A stretch of 64,000 bases of DNA from Pseudomonas viridiflava (GCF_900573885.1 NZ_UPSE01000533.1:62001-126000), one strand, 5' to 3'; positions 8,969 to 17,708 are shown, counted from the stretch's first letter. Notes: a model not told the origin generated them from the letters alone. Program-made: numbers and translations.

Positions 8969-10423
8969 ATGGTCTCACCAACGCTGCGCACCATCGGTTT
9001 CATCATCGGCATTTTCCTTATCACCCTGGCCATCAGCATGGTGGTGCCGGTGGTGACGCTGTTGGTATTTGACCGCGCGGCGGAGATCAATACCTTTCTC
9101 TGGTCCAGCCTGATCACCTTTCTTGCCGGCCTCGCGCTGGTGTTGCCCGGCAAGCCCGAGCACGTGCATCTGCGCCCGCGCGACATGTACATGCTCACCG
9201 TCAGTAGCTGGCTTGCCGTATGCGTATTCGCTGCGCTGCCGTTTCTGCTGACCCAGCACATCAGCTACACCGATTCGTTTTTCGAAAGCATGTCCGGCAT
9301 CACCGCCACCGGCTCCACGGTACTGAGCGGGCTCGACACCATTTCCCCCGGCATTCTGATCTGGCGCTCGTTGTTGCACTGGCTCGGCGGTATCGGCTTT
9401 ATCGGTATGGCGGTGGCGATTCTGCCGCTGCTGCGTATCGGTGGTATGCGCCTGTTCCAGACTGAATCCTCCGACCGTTCAGAAAAAGTCATGCCGCGCT
9501 CGCACATGGTGGCCAAGTACATCGCGCTGGCGTACACCGGCATCACCATGCTCGGCACGCTGGCCTTCTGGCTGGCCGGCATGAGCCTGTTCGATGCGCT
9601 GAACCATGCGATGTCAGCCATTTCCACTGGCGGTTTTTCCACCTCTGACCAGTCCCTGGCCCACTGGGCTGAACCGGCCGTGCACTGGGTGGCCGTGGTC
9701 ATGATGATTCTCGGCAGCCTGCCCTTCGCCCTGTACGTGGCCACGATGCGCGGCAATCGCCGGGCCTTGCTGCGCGATGAACAAGTGCGCGGCTTCTTCG
9801 GATTGCTGTTCGCCACCTGGCTGGTGATGACGCTCTGGTACTGGCTGACCACCGACCTGCCCTGGTACGAAGCCCTGCGCCATGTGGCCGTGAACGTAAC
9901 GTCCGTGGTGACCACCACCGGTTTTGCCCTGGGCGATTACAGCCTGTGGGGCAACTTCTCGCTGATGATCTTTTTCTACCTGGGTTTTATCGGCGGCTGT
10001 TCCGGCTCAACGGCGGGCGGCATCAAGATTTTCCGCTTTCAGGTGGCCTACATTCTGCTGCGCGCCAACCTGCACCAACTCATTCACCCGCGGGCTGTGA
10101 TCAAACAGAACTACAACGGCCACCGCCTCGACGAAGACGTGGTGCGCTCGATTCTGACTTTCTCGTTTTTCTTCGCCATCACCATCTGCGCCATGGCCCT
10201 GGGCCTGTCGCTGATGGGCCTGGACTGGATGACCGCGCTGACGGGCGCCGCCAGCACCGTATCGGGCGTGGGCCCAGGCCTGGGGCAGATCATCGGCCCG
10301 GCGGGCAACTTCGCCAGCTTGCCAGATGGCGCCAAGTGGCTGCTGTCGTTTGGCATGCTGCTGGGGCGACTGGAAATCATCACCGTGCTGGTGTTGCTGG
10401 TTCCCGCGTTCTGGCGGCATTGA
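8969..10423 (+). CDS. trkH: Potassium uptake protein TrkH
   Basis: 484 residues, close to E. coli TrkH (483). It is the ion-conducting membrane subunit of the low-affinity Trk potassium uptake system, working with cytoplasmic TrkA, which is not in this window. The sequence is a multi-helix membrane protein with the four filter loops of the family, including GITATGSTVL, AISTGGFST and VTTTGFALG. I prefer the ATG at 8969 over a GTG ten codons earlier because the helix begins at once after it. Ribosome binding is weak (CCAGAG). Confidence 0.93.
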   Translation: MVSPTLRTIGFIIGIFLITLAISMVVPVVTLLVFDRAAEINTFLWSSLITFLAGLALVLPGKPEHVHLRPRDMYMLTVSSWLAVCVFAALPFLLTQHISYTDSFFESMSGITATGSTVLSGLDTISPGILIWRSLLHWLGGIGFIGMAVAILPLLRIGGMRLFQTESSDRSEKVMPRSHMVAKYIALAYTGITMLGTLAFWLAGMSLFDALNHAMSAISTGGFSTSDQSLAHWAEPAVHWVAVVMMILGSLPFALYVATMRGNRRALLRDEQVRGFFGLLFATWLVMTLWYWLTTDLPWYEALRHVAVNVTSVVTTTGFALGDYSLWGNFSLMIFFYLGFIGGCSGSTAGGIKIFRFQVAYILLRANLHQLIHPRAVIKQNYNGHRLDEDVVRSILTFSFFFAITICAMALGLSLMGLDWMTALTGAASTVSGVGPGLGQIIGPAGNFASLPDGAKWLLSFGMLLGRLEIITVLVLLVPAFWRH

Positions 10424-10434
10424 TGGTCGAGCGC

Positions 10435-10456
10435 CATCGCGGCTGAAGCCGCGATG
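10435..10456. repeat. REP-like hairpin between trkH and AraC gene
   Basis: A perfect 10-base stem, CATCGCGGCT and AGCCGCGATG, with a two-base loop lies between convergent genes. It has the core of the Pseudomonas REP family and no T-run. Confidence 0.7.
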
Positions 10457-10458
10457 CC

Positions 10459-11460
10459 CTACATCTGCGCCCGGTACTCGCCCGGCGTACTGTCAAACCA
10501 GCGCCTGAACGCCCGAAAGAAATTGCTCGGGTCGGCAAAGCCCAGCAGGTAGGCAATTTCCAGCAATGTCAGCTCCGGCTGCGCCAGATACTGCACCGCC
10601 AGCTCGCGGCGGGTGTCGTCGAGCAGCTGCTGGAAACTCGTGCCCTCCTCCTGCAAACGCCGCTGCAAGGTGCGCTGCGACAGGTGCAGGGCCTGGGCAA
10701 CGGTGTCGCGCTTGGGCTCGCCTTGGGGCAATAAACGGCACAACAACTGGCGCGCCTGATGGGTCATGCGGCTTTCGGAAAACCGCGCCAGATACTCGCC
10801 CGCAAAACGATCATGCAGCTGCGCCAGTGCCGGGTTGGCGCTGGGAATCGGCGCATCGAGGTCGGCCCGCTCGAACACCAGGGCGTAGTGCTCGGCATTG
10901 AACTGCAGCGGCGCCTGGAACACCTGCTTATAGGGCGCCAGATCGGCCGGCGGTTCGCCCTGGAAACACACCTTGAGCGGGCGCAATTCCTTGCCGGTAA
11001 TCCAGCGACAAAACGACAAGGTGTAAGCCAGCGACGCTTCGGCGCTCTGCCGTGCCGGAATCAGGCGGTCGCCGTGAATCGCCAGGGTCAGCGCATAGCC
11101 GTCGGGCGTCGGGCGAAAGTTGAGGTCGGCGCCTTCGGCGATGATTCGCTGAAAGCGCACCAGACGGGTGAACGCTTCCTTGAGCGTGCGGCTGGACATG
11201 CACGCATAACCCACCACATGAAACGACGCCGGGCGCACCACCTTGGCCAGGTTCAGGCCAATAGCCGGATTGCCCGACAACTGCACGGCGCGCCCCCACA
11301 CGCGGGTCATGCCGTCTTGAGAAAAACGCGCGTCAGGGTCGGTCAGTGCCTGGTAATCGAGGCCCAGCTCGGAAAACAGCTGCCGGCAATCGACCCCACC
11401 CATTTCCAGCCCATTGACAATGGCCAGTACCCAGCTCGAAGAAGTCGTACGTTCGCTCAT
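10459..11460 (-). CDS. AraC-family regulator
   Basis: 333 residues from the ATG at 11460. The N-terminal two thirds are an arabinose-binding-like sensor domain of the OruR/ArgR type (QALTDPDARFSQDGM, FHVVGYACMSS). The C-terminus has two helix-turn-helix motifs (VAQALHLSQRTLQRRLQEEG, LLEIAYLLGFADPSNFFRAF). It is divergent from the Mpo1-like gene with about 165 bases between the starts, so it most probably controls the Mpo1/HD pair and itself. The effector is unknown; a fatty acid derivative would fit the neighbours, but that is inference. Confidence 0.85.
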   Translation of the reverse strand: MSERTTSSSWVLAIVNGLEMGGVDCRQLFSELGLDYQALTDPDARFSQDGMTRVWGRAVQLSGNPAIGLNLAKVVRPASFHVVGYACMSSRTLKEAFTRLVRFQRIIAEGADLNFRPTPDGYALTLAIHGDRLIPARQSAEASLAYTLSFCRWITGKELRPLKVCFQGEPPADLAPYKQVFQAPLQFNAEHYALVFERADLDAPIPSANPALAQLHDRFAGEYLARFSESRMTHQARQLLCRLLPQGEPKRDTVAQALHLSQRTLQRRLQEEGTSFQQLLDDTRRELAVQYLAQPELTLLEIAYLLGFADPSNFFRAFRRWFDSTPGEYRAQM

Positions 11461-11624
11461 GCAAGAGTTCTTGTTCCAGTCACGGGAGCCGCGCAAAGGC
11501 GGAACGAGCGCAAGGATACTAAAGTGGCGCTGATTGTCACTGGCCCACGAAGACACTCGACCTACACTTCAATCCACCGTGCCCTACATACGGCCATACA
11601 TAAGAGAACAACAGGAGGTGTGCC

Positions 11625-11942
11625 ATGAGCACGCAAACCGCCGAACGTTTCACCAGCTTCGCGCAGTTCTACCCCTACTACCTGCAAGAACACAGCAACC
11701 CCATTTGCCGCCGTCTGCATTACGTGGGCAGTTTGCTGGTGCTGAGCATTCTCGGGTATGCGCTCTTTACCCAGCAGTGGTTGTGGTTGCTGGCCATGCC
11801 GCTTGCGGGCTATGGGTTCGCGTGGGTGGGGCACTTTATTTTCGAGAAGAATCGGCCCGCTACTTTTGATTACCCCCTGTGGAGCCTCGCCGGGGACTGG
11901 GTGATGCTGAAAGATGCCTTCACCGGCCGAATTCCCTTCTAA
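11625..11942 (+). CDS. Mpo1-like (DUF962) membrane protein
   Basis: 105 residues. The motifs QEHSNPICRRLHYVGS and GHFIFEKNRPATFDYP match Mpo1/YGL010w proteins. Yeast Mpo1 is an Fe(II)-dependent dioxygenase in alpha-oxidation of 2-hydroxy fatty acids from phytosphingosine, and the histidines it needs (EHSNP, LHYVG, VGHFI) are kept here. Two hydrophobic segments (about 33-53 and 57-75) place it in the inner membrane. CAGGAGGTG precedes the ATG. It is followed by an HD-domain gene and is divergent from an AraC regulator. The bacterial substrate is unknown. Confidence 0.85.
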   Translation: MSTQTAERFTSFAQFYPYYLQEHSNPICRRLHYVGSLLVLSILGYALFTQQWLWLLAMPLAGYGFAWVGHFIFEKNRPATFDYPLWSLAGDWVMLKDAFTGRIPF

Positions 11943-12075
11943 ACGCGCCGGATCTTCGGCCAGGCTGCGTTAAAAACAGGATTCGCAATGCTCATTGGCT
12001 ACAGCCAACTGCGCTTGCTCACCTGTTTTTGCCTTGCCTGACCTTTGCTCCGACACGTTAAGAAGGGAATTAATC

Positions 12076-12693
12076 GTGACCAAAACAAAAACAATCGCGG
12101 AGAACCTGATGAACGCTCACGCCCGTTTCACCCATATGCAAGACGGTACCGCCGAGGACTGGGCGATCATTGCTCAGGATTTCATGGCCTTTGCCAAGCT
12201 GTTGCCCGACCGGGTGATGACTCACCTGAAATTGCTGGACGGCGACTTCGGTGGCTTTCCGGTGGACCGTCTGACCCACTCCCTGCAAACCGCCACCCGT
12301 GCCCACCGTGATGGCCGCGATGAGGAATACGTGGTGTGCGCGCTGCTGCATGACATTGGCGACACCCTTGGCACGTTCAACCATCCGGATATCGCCGCGG
12401 CCATGCTCAAGCCGTTTGTGAGCGAGGAAAACCTGTGGATGGTGGAGAAGCACGGCATCTTCCAGGGCTACTACTTCTTCCACCACCTGGGCATGGACCG
12501 GCTGCTGCGCGAGCAATTCAAGGATCACCCGCAGTACCTGCGCACTATCGAGTTCTGCGCTAAGTACGACGCGGCCGCCTTCGACCCGGCCTACGAGCAC
12601 CTGCCGCTGGAGTTCTTCGAGCCCATGCTGCGGCGCCTGTTTTCCCAGCCCAAAAACTCGGTTTATAAGGCCGCCACCGAGCAGGCAATCTGA
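12076..12693 (+). CDS. HD-domain protein, possible di-iron oxygenase
   Basis: 205 residues from GTG at 12076 (GAAGGGA seven bases upstream); an ATG at 12109 with GGAG is a possible alternative. It contains HSLQTATRAHRDGRDEE and ALLHDIGD, the metal-binding core of HD proteins, then HPDIAAAMLKPFVSEE and VEKHGIFQGYYFFHH with further histidines. The compact single-domain shape recalls mixed-valent di-iron oxygenases such as PhnZ and TmpB as much as phosphohydrolases. It follows the Mpo1-like gene by about 130 bases and probably shares its transcript. No specific reaction can be assigned. Confidence 0.75.
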   Translation: MTKTKTIAENLMNAHARFTHMQDGTAEDWAIIAQDFMAFAKLLPDRVMTHLKLLDGDFGGFPVDRLTHSLQTATRAHRDGRDEEYVVCALLHDIGDTLGTFNHPDIAAAMLKPFVSEENLWMVEKHGIFQGYYFFHHLGMDRLLREQFKDHPQYLRTIEFCAKYDAAAFDPAYEHLPLEFFEPMLRRLFSQPKNSVYKAATEQAI

Positions 12694-12873
12694 AACCATA
12701 GTGCCATCACCGACCGCTGAAGCCCCTGGCTCCAGCCTTTCGGCGGGCGCTATTGGCGCTCCAACTTTTGCTGGTTATGATCCCGCACCAACCAAAAGCA
12801 TGGCCTCTGTTTTGCAGAGAGCGAAGACGTCCTACAGAGACGTCAGAAAACCAGCAGGGATCGTGTCAACGCC

Positions 12874-14262
12874 ATGAAGTCAGCCAGTATCGATCGTCCG
12901 ATTGACTTACCTTCTTTACCTTTGCGCGAGTATTACTCGCGGGTTCTGGCTTATATCGCCATGGCGGCCAGCATCGCGGCCGGCACCTTTGTGCAGTATT
13001 TCGGCTACAACATCCTCTGGATGGTGCCCTACGCCCTGCTCTATCCCCATCTTGCCCATCACCTGAGCCAGCGCTTCAAACGCGAACACGCGCGCGAAAC
13101 CGATCTGGTCCTGCTGTTTATCGACTCACTGCATTGCGGCGCCGCCATTGCCCTGCTGGGCTTTTCCGTGGTGCCGAGCCTGATGATCGTGCTGACCCTG
13201 GTGTTCAGCGCCTTGATCATTGGCGGCCTGCGTTACCTCGGCCTGGCGCTGCTGATTACCGTCAGCGGCGTGGTGCTGACCAGCGTGATCGTGCAGCCGG
13301 AAGTCAAAGCCACTACGCCGACACTGGTGTCGCTGATCAGCGTTGTGTTCAGCACGCTCTACATCTGCATCACCGCCTATTTCGTGCACCAACAAGGGCT
13401 GCGCCTGGATGTGGCGCGCAACGAAATCAAGCGTGAGCAGGAAAAGGCGGCGCGTCTGGCCCGAAACCTGGCCAAATACCTGTCGCCGCAGGTGTGGGAA
13501 TCCATCTTCAGTGGCAAGAAAAGCGTGCGACTGGAAACCCAGCGCAAAAAGCTCACGGTGTTTTTCTCCGACATCAAGGGCTTCACCGAGCTGTCGGAAG
13601 AGCTCGAAGCCGAAGCGCTCACCGACCTGCTCAACACCTACCTCAATGAAATGTCGAAGATCACCCTGAAATACGGCGGCACCATCGACAAGTTCATCGG
13701 TGACTGCGTGATGGTGTTCTTCGGCGACCCGTCCAGCCAGGGCGCGAAAAAAGACGCGGTGAACGCGGTGTCCATGGCCATTGCCATGCGCAAGCACATG
13801 AAAGTGCTGCGTCAGCAATGGCGGGCGCAGGGCATTACCAAACCGCTGGAAATCCGCATGGGCTTGAACACCGGATATTGCACCGTGGGCAACTTCGGCG
13901 CCGACACGCGCATGGACTACACCATCATCGGCCGCGACGTGAACCTGGCCAGCCGCCTGGAAAGCGCCGCCGAATCAGGCGAAATTCTGATTTCCCACGA
14001 GACCTACTCGCTGATCAAAGACGTGATCATGTGCCGCGACAAAGGCCAGATCACCGTCAAAGGCTTCACCCGCCCGGTGCAGATTTACCAGGTAGTGGAT
14101 TTCCGCCGCGACCTGGGCGCCGCCTCCAGCTATGTAGAGCATGAACTGCCGGGCTTCTCCATGTACCTGGATACCAATGGCATTCAGAACTACGACAAAG
14201 AGCGCGTGATTCAGGCATTGAACCTGGCGGCGGAGAAGTTGCGCGACAAGGTGATTGTTTAA
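12874..14262 (+). CDS. cyaB: Class III adenylate cyclase with MASE2 sensor
   Basis: 462 residues, matching P. aeruginosa CyaB. The N-terminal half has about six hydrophobic segments (MASE2 membrane sensor). The C-terminal half is a class III cyclase domain with metal-binding Asp233 in FFSDIKGFTE and Asp277 in DKFIGDCVMVFF, the Lys of DKFIGD as base-selecting residue, and DYTIIGRDVNLASRLE carrying the transition-state Asn and Arg. In P. aeruginosa it makes the cAMP that activates Vfr. It converges on agt, with a REP cluster between. Ribosome binding is weak. Confidence 0.92.
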   Translation: MKSASIDRPIDLPSLPLREYYSRVLAYIAMAASIAAGTFVQYFGYNILWMVPYALLYPHLAHHLSQRFKREHARETDLVLLFIDSLHCGAAIALLGFSVVPSLMIVLTLVFSALIIGGLRYLGLALLITVSGVVLTSVIVQPEVKATTPTLVSLISVVFSTLYICITAYFVHQQGLRLDVARNEIKREQEKAARLARNLAKYLSPQVWESIFSGKKSVRLETQRKKLTVFFSDIKGFTELSEELEAEALTDLLNTYLNEMSKITLKYGGTIDKFIGDCVMVFFGDPSSQGAKKDAVNAVSMAIAMRKHMKVLRQQWRAQGITKPLEIRMGLNTGYCTVGNFGADTRMDYTIIGRDVNLASRLESAAESGEILISHETYSLIKDVIMCRDKGQITVKGFTRPVQIYQVVDFRRDLGAASSYVEHELPGFSMYLDTNGIQNYDKERVIQALNLAAEKLRDKVIV

Positions 14263-14285
14263 GTAGAAATCGGCGTTTACCGCCG

Positions 14286-14385
14286 CCCTCTCCCCCGGCC
14301 CCTCTCCCGCAAGCGGGCGAGGGGAGACAATCCAAACGGCGATCAGCCCCCTCGCCCGCTTGCGGGAGAGGGTTGGGGAGAGGGG
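14286..14385. repeat. CCCTCTCC-type repeat, copy 1
   Basis: A long inverted structure: CCCTCTCCCCCGGCCCCTCT with CCCGCAAGCGGG followed after 35 bases by its complement ending GGGTTGGGGAGAGGGG. The same element occurs at 27364 and 39730. It lies between convergent cyaB and agt and may stop transcription from both sides. Confidence 0.85.
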
Positions 14386-14388
14386 AAC

Positions 14389-15414
14389 TTACGCGATGAC
14401 CTTAATCTCAAGCTCAACCACTTCCCCGTCCATCAACGGCTGCTGCGCCAGAAACTCCAGCGCCGACACCCGCCACGATTGTTTTTGCGCCGCCTGTGCA
14501 CAGCGCTGCCGGTCCAGGCTCAACGCGGCCAGGCACGCGCGACGCAGGTCGTCGTCCATCACGCCGCTAACGCCCTCTTCCAGCACGTCCAGCGGACCCG
14601 GCACGGGAAACGCCGCCACCGGCGTGCCGCAGGCCAGCGCTTCGAGCATTACCAGCCCGTAAGTATCGGTACGCGAGGGAAACACCAGTACGCTCGCGCT
14701 GGCATACGCCTGGGCCAACGCGGCGCCGTGTTGGTAGCCGTGAAAACGCACCTGCGGGTAGCAGCTTTGCAGCTCGGCACGCTGCGGGCCGTCGCCGACG
14801 ACGTGTTTCTCGCCGGGAAGCTCCAGGCGCAAGAACGCGTCCAGGTTTTTCTCGGGCGCAACGCGCCCTACGTACAAAAACACCAGCGTGCCCGGGGTCT
14901 GCAGGGTCGGTGTAAAGCGCGCCAGGTCTACGCCTTTGCGCCACAACCGCAGGCGTTGCAGGCCCCAACTGGCGAACTCGCCACGCAGGCGCTCGGTGGT
15001 TACCAGCACCGCCTGACTTGGCCGATGAAACCGGCGCAGGTAGGCGTAGCCCCAGGCCAGCGGAATGCGTGGCCAGCGCGTGTGCACATATTCGGGAAAG
15101 CGCGTGTGAATGGCGCTGGAGAACGCCAGCCCGCGTTTGCTCAACCAGCGCCGTGCGGTCCAGCCCAGCGGGCCTTCGGTGGCGAGGTGAACACAGTCGG
15201 GGCGAAAGTCGCGTATGGCCGGGCCGACTCGCCACAGGTCCCACACCAGCGGAATCTCCGGGTAAGTGGGACACGGTACGTGGCGAAAATCTGCCGGCGA
15301 CAGCAGCTTGACCCAATGGCCCAGCCCGCGCAGTTCGGCAATGAGCGCCTGCAGGCTGGTGACCACGCCGTTGACCTGCGGCGTCCAGGCGTCGGTGACG
15401 ATCAGAATCCTCAT
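14389..15414 (-). CDS. agt: Glycolipid glycosyltransferase Agt-like (GT4)
   Basis: 341 residues with the GT-B fold of family 4. The N-terminal domain has VNGVVTSLQALIAEL and a central EYVHTRWPRIP region; the donor-binding C-terminal domain has YVGRVAPEKNLD, VVGDGPQR and SRTDTYGLVMLEALACG, the D/E-x7-E retaining motif. Its ATG overlaps the plcP stop (ATGA). This plcP-agt pair is the phosphate-starvation lipid remodelling module: the transferase adds sugar to the diacylglycerol released by PlcP. In P. aeruginosa the homologous pair is PA3219-PA3218, as I recall. The sugar donor cannot be read from sequence. Confidence 0.85.
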   Translation of the reverse strand: MRILIVTDAWTPQVNGVVTSLQALIAELRGLGHWVKLLSPADFRHVPCPTYPEIPLVWDLWRVGPAIRDFRPDCVHLATEGPLGWTARRWLSKRGLAFSSAIHTRFPEYVHTRWPRIPLAWGYAYLRRFHRPSQAVLVTTERLRGEFASWGLQRLRLWRKGVDLARFTPTLQTPGTLVFLYVGRVAPEKNLDAFLRLELPGEKHVVGDGPQRAELQSCYPQVRFHGYQHGAALAQAYASASVLVFPSRTDTYGLVMLEALACGTPVAAFPVPGPLDVLEEGVSGVMDDDLRRACLAALSLDRQRCAQAAQKQSWRVSALEFLAQQPLMDGEVVELEIKVIA

Positions 15415-16310
15415 GCAGTGGTTTCGCGCGCAACCGCGTCGGCAACCACAGGCGCAGGCGGCGTCGCCATGACGGCACCCAGGGCGGCGGTGGCGACATC
15501 GCCTGCCGCTTGCTCCTGCGCCGCTTGCTGGGCCTGGCGCGCGTGGTCATCAGCCAGACGGTAAAGCTCGATGCTGCCGTCCAGGTGTTCGATCAGCGCG
15601 GTGCAGCTTTCCACCCAGTCGCCGCAGTTCATGTATTCCACGTCGCCCATCTGGCGAATTTCGGCGTGGTGAATGTGGCCGCACACCACGCCGTTAAAGC
15701 CGCGCTTGTTGCATTCGTGGGCGATGGCTTCTTCAAAATCGCTGATGAAGTTCACCGCCGATTTGACCTTGTGCTTCAGGTACGCCGAGAGCGACCAGTA
15801 GCCGTAGCCGTACTTGCGCCGCCAGTGGTTGAGCCAGCGGTTCAGCGTAAGGGTGAATTCGTAGGCCGAGTCGCCGAGGAAGGCCAGCCAGCGGTGGTAG
15901 CGGGTGATGACGTCGAACTGGTCGCCGTGGATCACCAGCAGGCGACGGCCGTCTGCGGTGATGTGCTCGGCTTCGTCCACCAACTGGATATTGCCAAGAA
16001 TCAGCTTGGAATAACGACGCAGAAACTCGTCGTGGTTGCCGGTGACGTACACCACTTCAGTGCCGCGCTTGCTCATGGTCAGCAGCCGGCGAATGACGTT
16101 GGTGTGGGCCTGGGGCCAGAAGATGCCGCTGCGCAGGCGCCAGCCGTCGATGATGTCGCCTACCAGGTAAACCTTGTCGGCCTGATAGCGTTTGAGAAAC
16201 TGCGACAGGTGTTCGGCCTGACAATCGCGCGTGCCCAGGTGCACGTCGGAGATCCACAGGGTACGTACACGTTGCTTACGGCTGGGTTTTACGAGCTGAG
16301 CGCTGCTCAT
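15411..16310 (-). CDS. plcP: PlcP-like phospholipase C metallophosphoesterase
   Basis: 299 residues from the ATG at 16310; the open frame extends 47 codons further but across the PhoB-type repeats. Calcineurin-like metal motifs are complete: SDVHLG, GDIIDGW, GNHDE, HGDQFD and GHIHHAEI. The family (COG2908) was first named for LpxH-like hydrolases, but this branch next to a GT4 gene is PlcP, which cleaves phosphoglycerolipids to diacylglycerol when phosphate is short. The last 50 residues are an Ala-rich tail. Four PhoB-type half-sites lie 44 to 83 bases upstream. It overlaps agt by four bases. Confidence 0.88.
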   Translation of the reverse strand: MSSAQLVKPSRKQRVRTLWISDVHLGTRDCQAEHLSQFLKRYQADKVYLVGDIIDGWRLRSGIFWPQAHTNVIRRLLTMSKRGTEVVYVTGNHDEFLRRYSKLILGNIQLVDEAEHITADGRRLLVIHGDQFDVITRYHRWLAFLGDSAYEFTLTLNRWLNHWRRKYGYGYWSLSAYLKHKVKSAVNFISDFEEAIAHECNKRGFNGVVCGHIHHAEIRQMGDVEYMNCGDWVESCTALIEHLDGSIELYRLADDHARQAQQAAQEQAAGDVATAALGAVMATPPAPVVADAVARETTA

Positions 16311-16353
16311 GGGGCGGCCTCCGGCAGGGTTTAATGGAGGTTGAGGCCTGCGG

Positions 16354-16393
16354 GTGACCTGCGTGTGACACGGGCAAGACAAACTGATGACAA
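16354..16393 (-). promoter_or_regulatory. Four-repeat PhoB box array upstream of plcP
   Basis: Read on the minus strand, four 7-base half-sites sit at an exact 11-base period: TTGTCAT (16387-16393), TTGTCTT (16376-16382), GTGTCAC (16365-16371) and AGGTCAC (16354-16360). The Pho box consensus is CTGTCAT repeated every 11 bases, so this is two boxes in tandem. A CATTAA at a further 17 bases toward plcP could serve as the -10 element of a PhoB-dependent promoter. Confidence 0.85.
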
Positions 16394-16449
16394 CGCTTTC
16401 CCGGCGAGTGCAGCGCGGTAAACTGCGCCTCTGTGCTGAGGAGCCCGCC

Positions 16450-17199
16450 ATGCACTCGATTTTGTCCCTGCGCCATTACAGCGATGAGCTGATCGCCCAT
16501 AGCCACAGCCACGCGCAAATCGTCTTCGGCCTGAATGGCCGGCTGGAATTTGAAGTGGAAGGCCACGGCAGCCTGCTGCGCGGCCAGCAACTGTTGGTGA
16601 TTCCCAGCGGCTCCCACCACGCCTGCGAAAGCCGCGAAGGCAGCGATTGCATGGTGTTCGACGTACCCGACAGCGACTGGCTGCGCAGCCGCCTCGGCGC
16701 CCACGCCGACAACGGCCAGCGCCTGCTCGACAGTCCAAAAACCCTGAACCTGGGCGGCGCTCAGCAGCAACTGGTGAACTGGCTGATCAACAGCCCGATT
16801 GCCGATCCGGTCATCGCTCAGCAAGGCGCGGCATTGTTACTGGCAAGCCTGGCGAGCGCGCCCGCCGCCGCGCCTGTGCATCGCGAGCTGCCGCTGGCGA
16901 GCCTCGACCGCTATATCGACCAGCACGCGGCTCACCCCATGCAGGTGGCAGACCTGGCGCGCCTCAGCGGCCTGTCGGCGGCGCGCTTTCACGCCAGGTT
17001 TCTTCAACAAACCGGTCAAACGCCGATGGACTACGTTCGCCAGCGCCGCCTGCAACAGGGCCTGCACCTGCTGCGTGAAACCGCGCTGGCGGTTGGCGAG
17101 ATTGCCCAGCGCGTCGGCTACGCCTCGCAGAGCGCCTTCACCGCCGCCCTCGCCCGCCAGTTCAACACCACGCCACGGCAAGTGCGACGCGACACCTGA
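16450..17199 (+). CDS. AraC-family regulator with cupin domain
   Basis: 249 residues from the ATG at 16450 (GAGGAG upstream). The N-terminal cupin half has HSHSHAQIVFGL, with the metal or ligand histidines of small AraC regulators, and GSHHACES. The C-terminal half has the two HTH motifs (QVADLARLSGLSAARFHARF, VGEIAQRVGYASQSAFTAAL). It is divergent from plcP, and the PhoB array lies in the shared upstream region, though oriented to plcP. CsaA-like and EamA genes follow, the same order as in P. aeruginosa (PA3220 to PA3222 in memory). The effector is unknown. Confidence 0.85.
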   Translation: MHSILSLRHYSDELIAHSHSHAQIVFGLNGRLEFEVEGHGSLLRGQQLLVIPSGSHHACESREGSDCMVFDVPDSDWLRSRLGAHADNGQRLLDSPKTLNLGGAQQQLVNWLINSPIADPVIAQQGAALLLASLASAPAAAPVHRELPLASLDRYIDQHAAHPMQVADLARLSGLSAARFHARFLQQTGQTPMDYVRQRRLQQGLHLLRETALAVGEIAQRVGYASQSAFTAALARQFNTTPRQVRRDT

Positions 17200-17292
17200 G
17201 CGGCGAGAGTCTGGCGACAATGCCTGCGAGTCTTGCGACAGACACGCCTGCGGGCCCTCCCTACACTGCCCTGATCATCTTGGGGAGCCGCT

Positions 17293-17628
17293 ATGAACAC
17301 CATCGAATGGCAAGACTTTGAGCGCGTGGAATTGCGCGTCGGCACCATCCGCCACGCCGAACCCAACGCCAAGGCGCGCAAGCCTGCCTATGTGCTGCAA
17401 ATCGACCTGGGCCCCTTGGGCATGAAAACGTCGAGTGCGCAGATTACCGACCATTACAGCGCCGAAAGCCTGATCGGCAAGCAGGTGCTGTGCGTCTGCA
17501 ATTTCGCGCCGAAATCCATTGCTGGCGTGCGCTCGGAGGTGTTGGTCACCGGCGCGTATGACGGGGAAAATCGGGTAGTCTTGGCCAGCTTTGAGCATGC
17601 CCTGCCGGATGGTGCGCGGTTGGCGTAG
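17293..17628 (+). CDS. csaA: CsaA-like tRNA-binding-domain protein
   Basis: 111 residues consisting only of an OB-fold tRNA-binding domain (FERVELRVGTIRHAEPN, CNFAPKSIAGVRSEVLV). This is the length and sequence of bacterial CsaA, a dimeric protein with chaperone-like activity and export-related effects in Bacillus; related domains end MetRS and PheRS. GGGGAG precedes the ATG. It follows the AraC regulator by about 90 bases and precedes the EamA transporter; the link between these neighbours is not understood. Confidence 0.87.
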   Translation: MNTIEWQDFERVELRVGTIRHAEPNAKARKPAYVLQIDLGPLGMKTSSAQITDHYSAESLIGKQVLCVCNFAPKSIAGVRSEVLVTGAYDGENRVVLASFEHALPDGARLA

Positions 17629-17708
17629 GTCCACGCGATCCTGTAGGAGCGGTTGGGCGACTTTTTCCGAGCAGCCGCGATGCTTTTGAATCAAATTTAA
17701 GGACGCCC
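17629..17708. repeat. Degenerate REP-like sequence
   Basis: GATCCTGTAGGAGCGGTTGG followed by GCAGCCGCGATGCTTTTGAA is a decayed copy of the GTAGGAGCGG REP type between csaA and the EamA gene. Confidence 0.4.
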
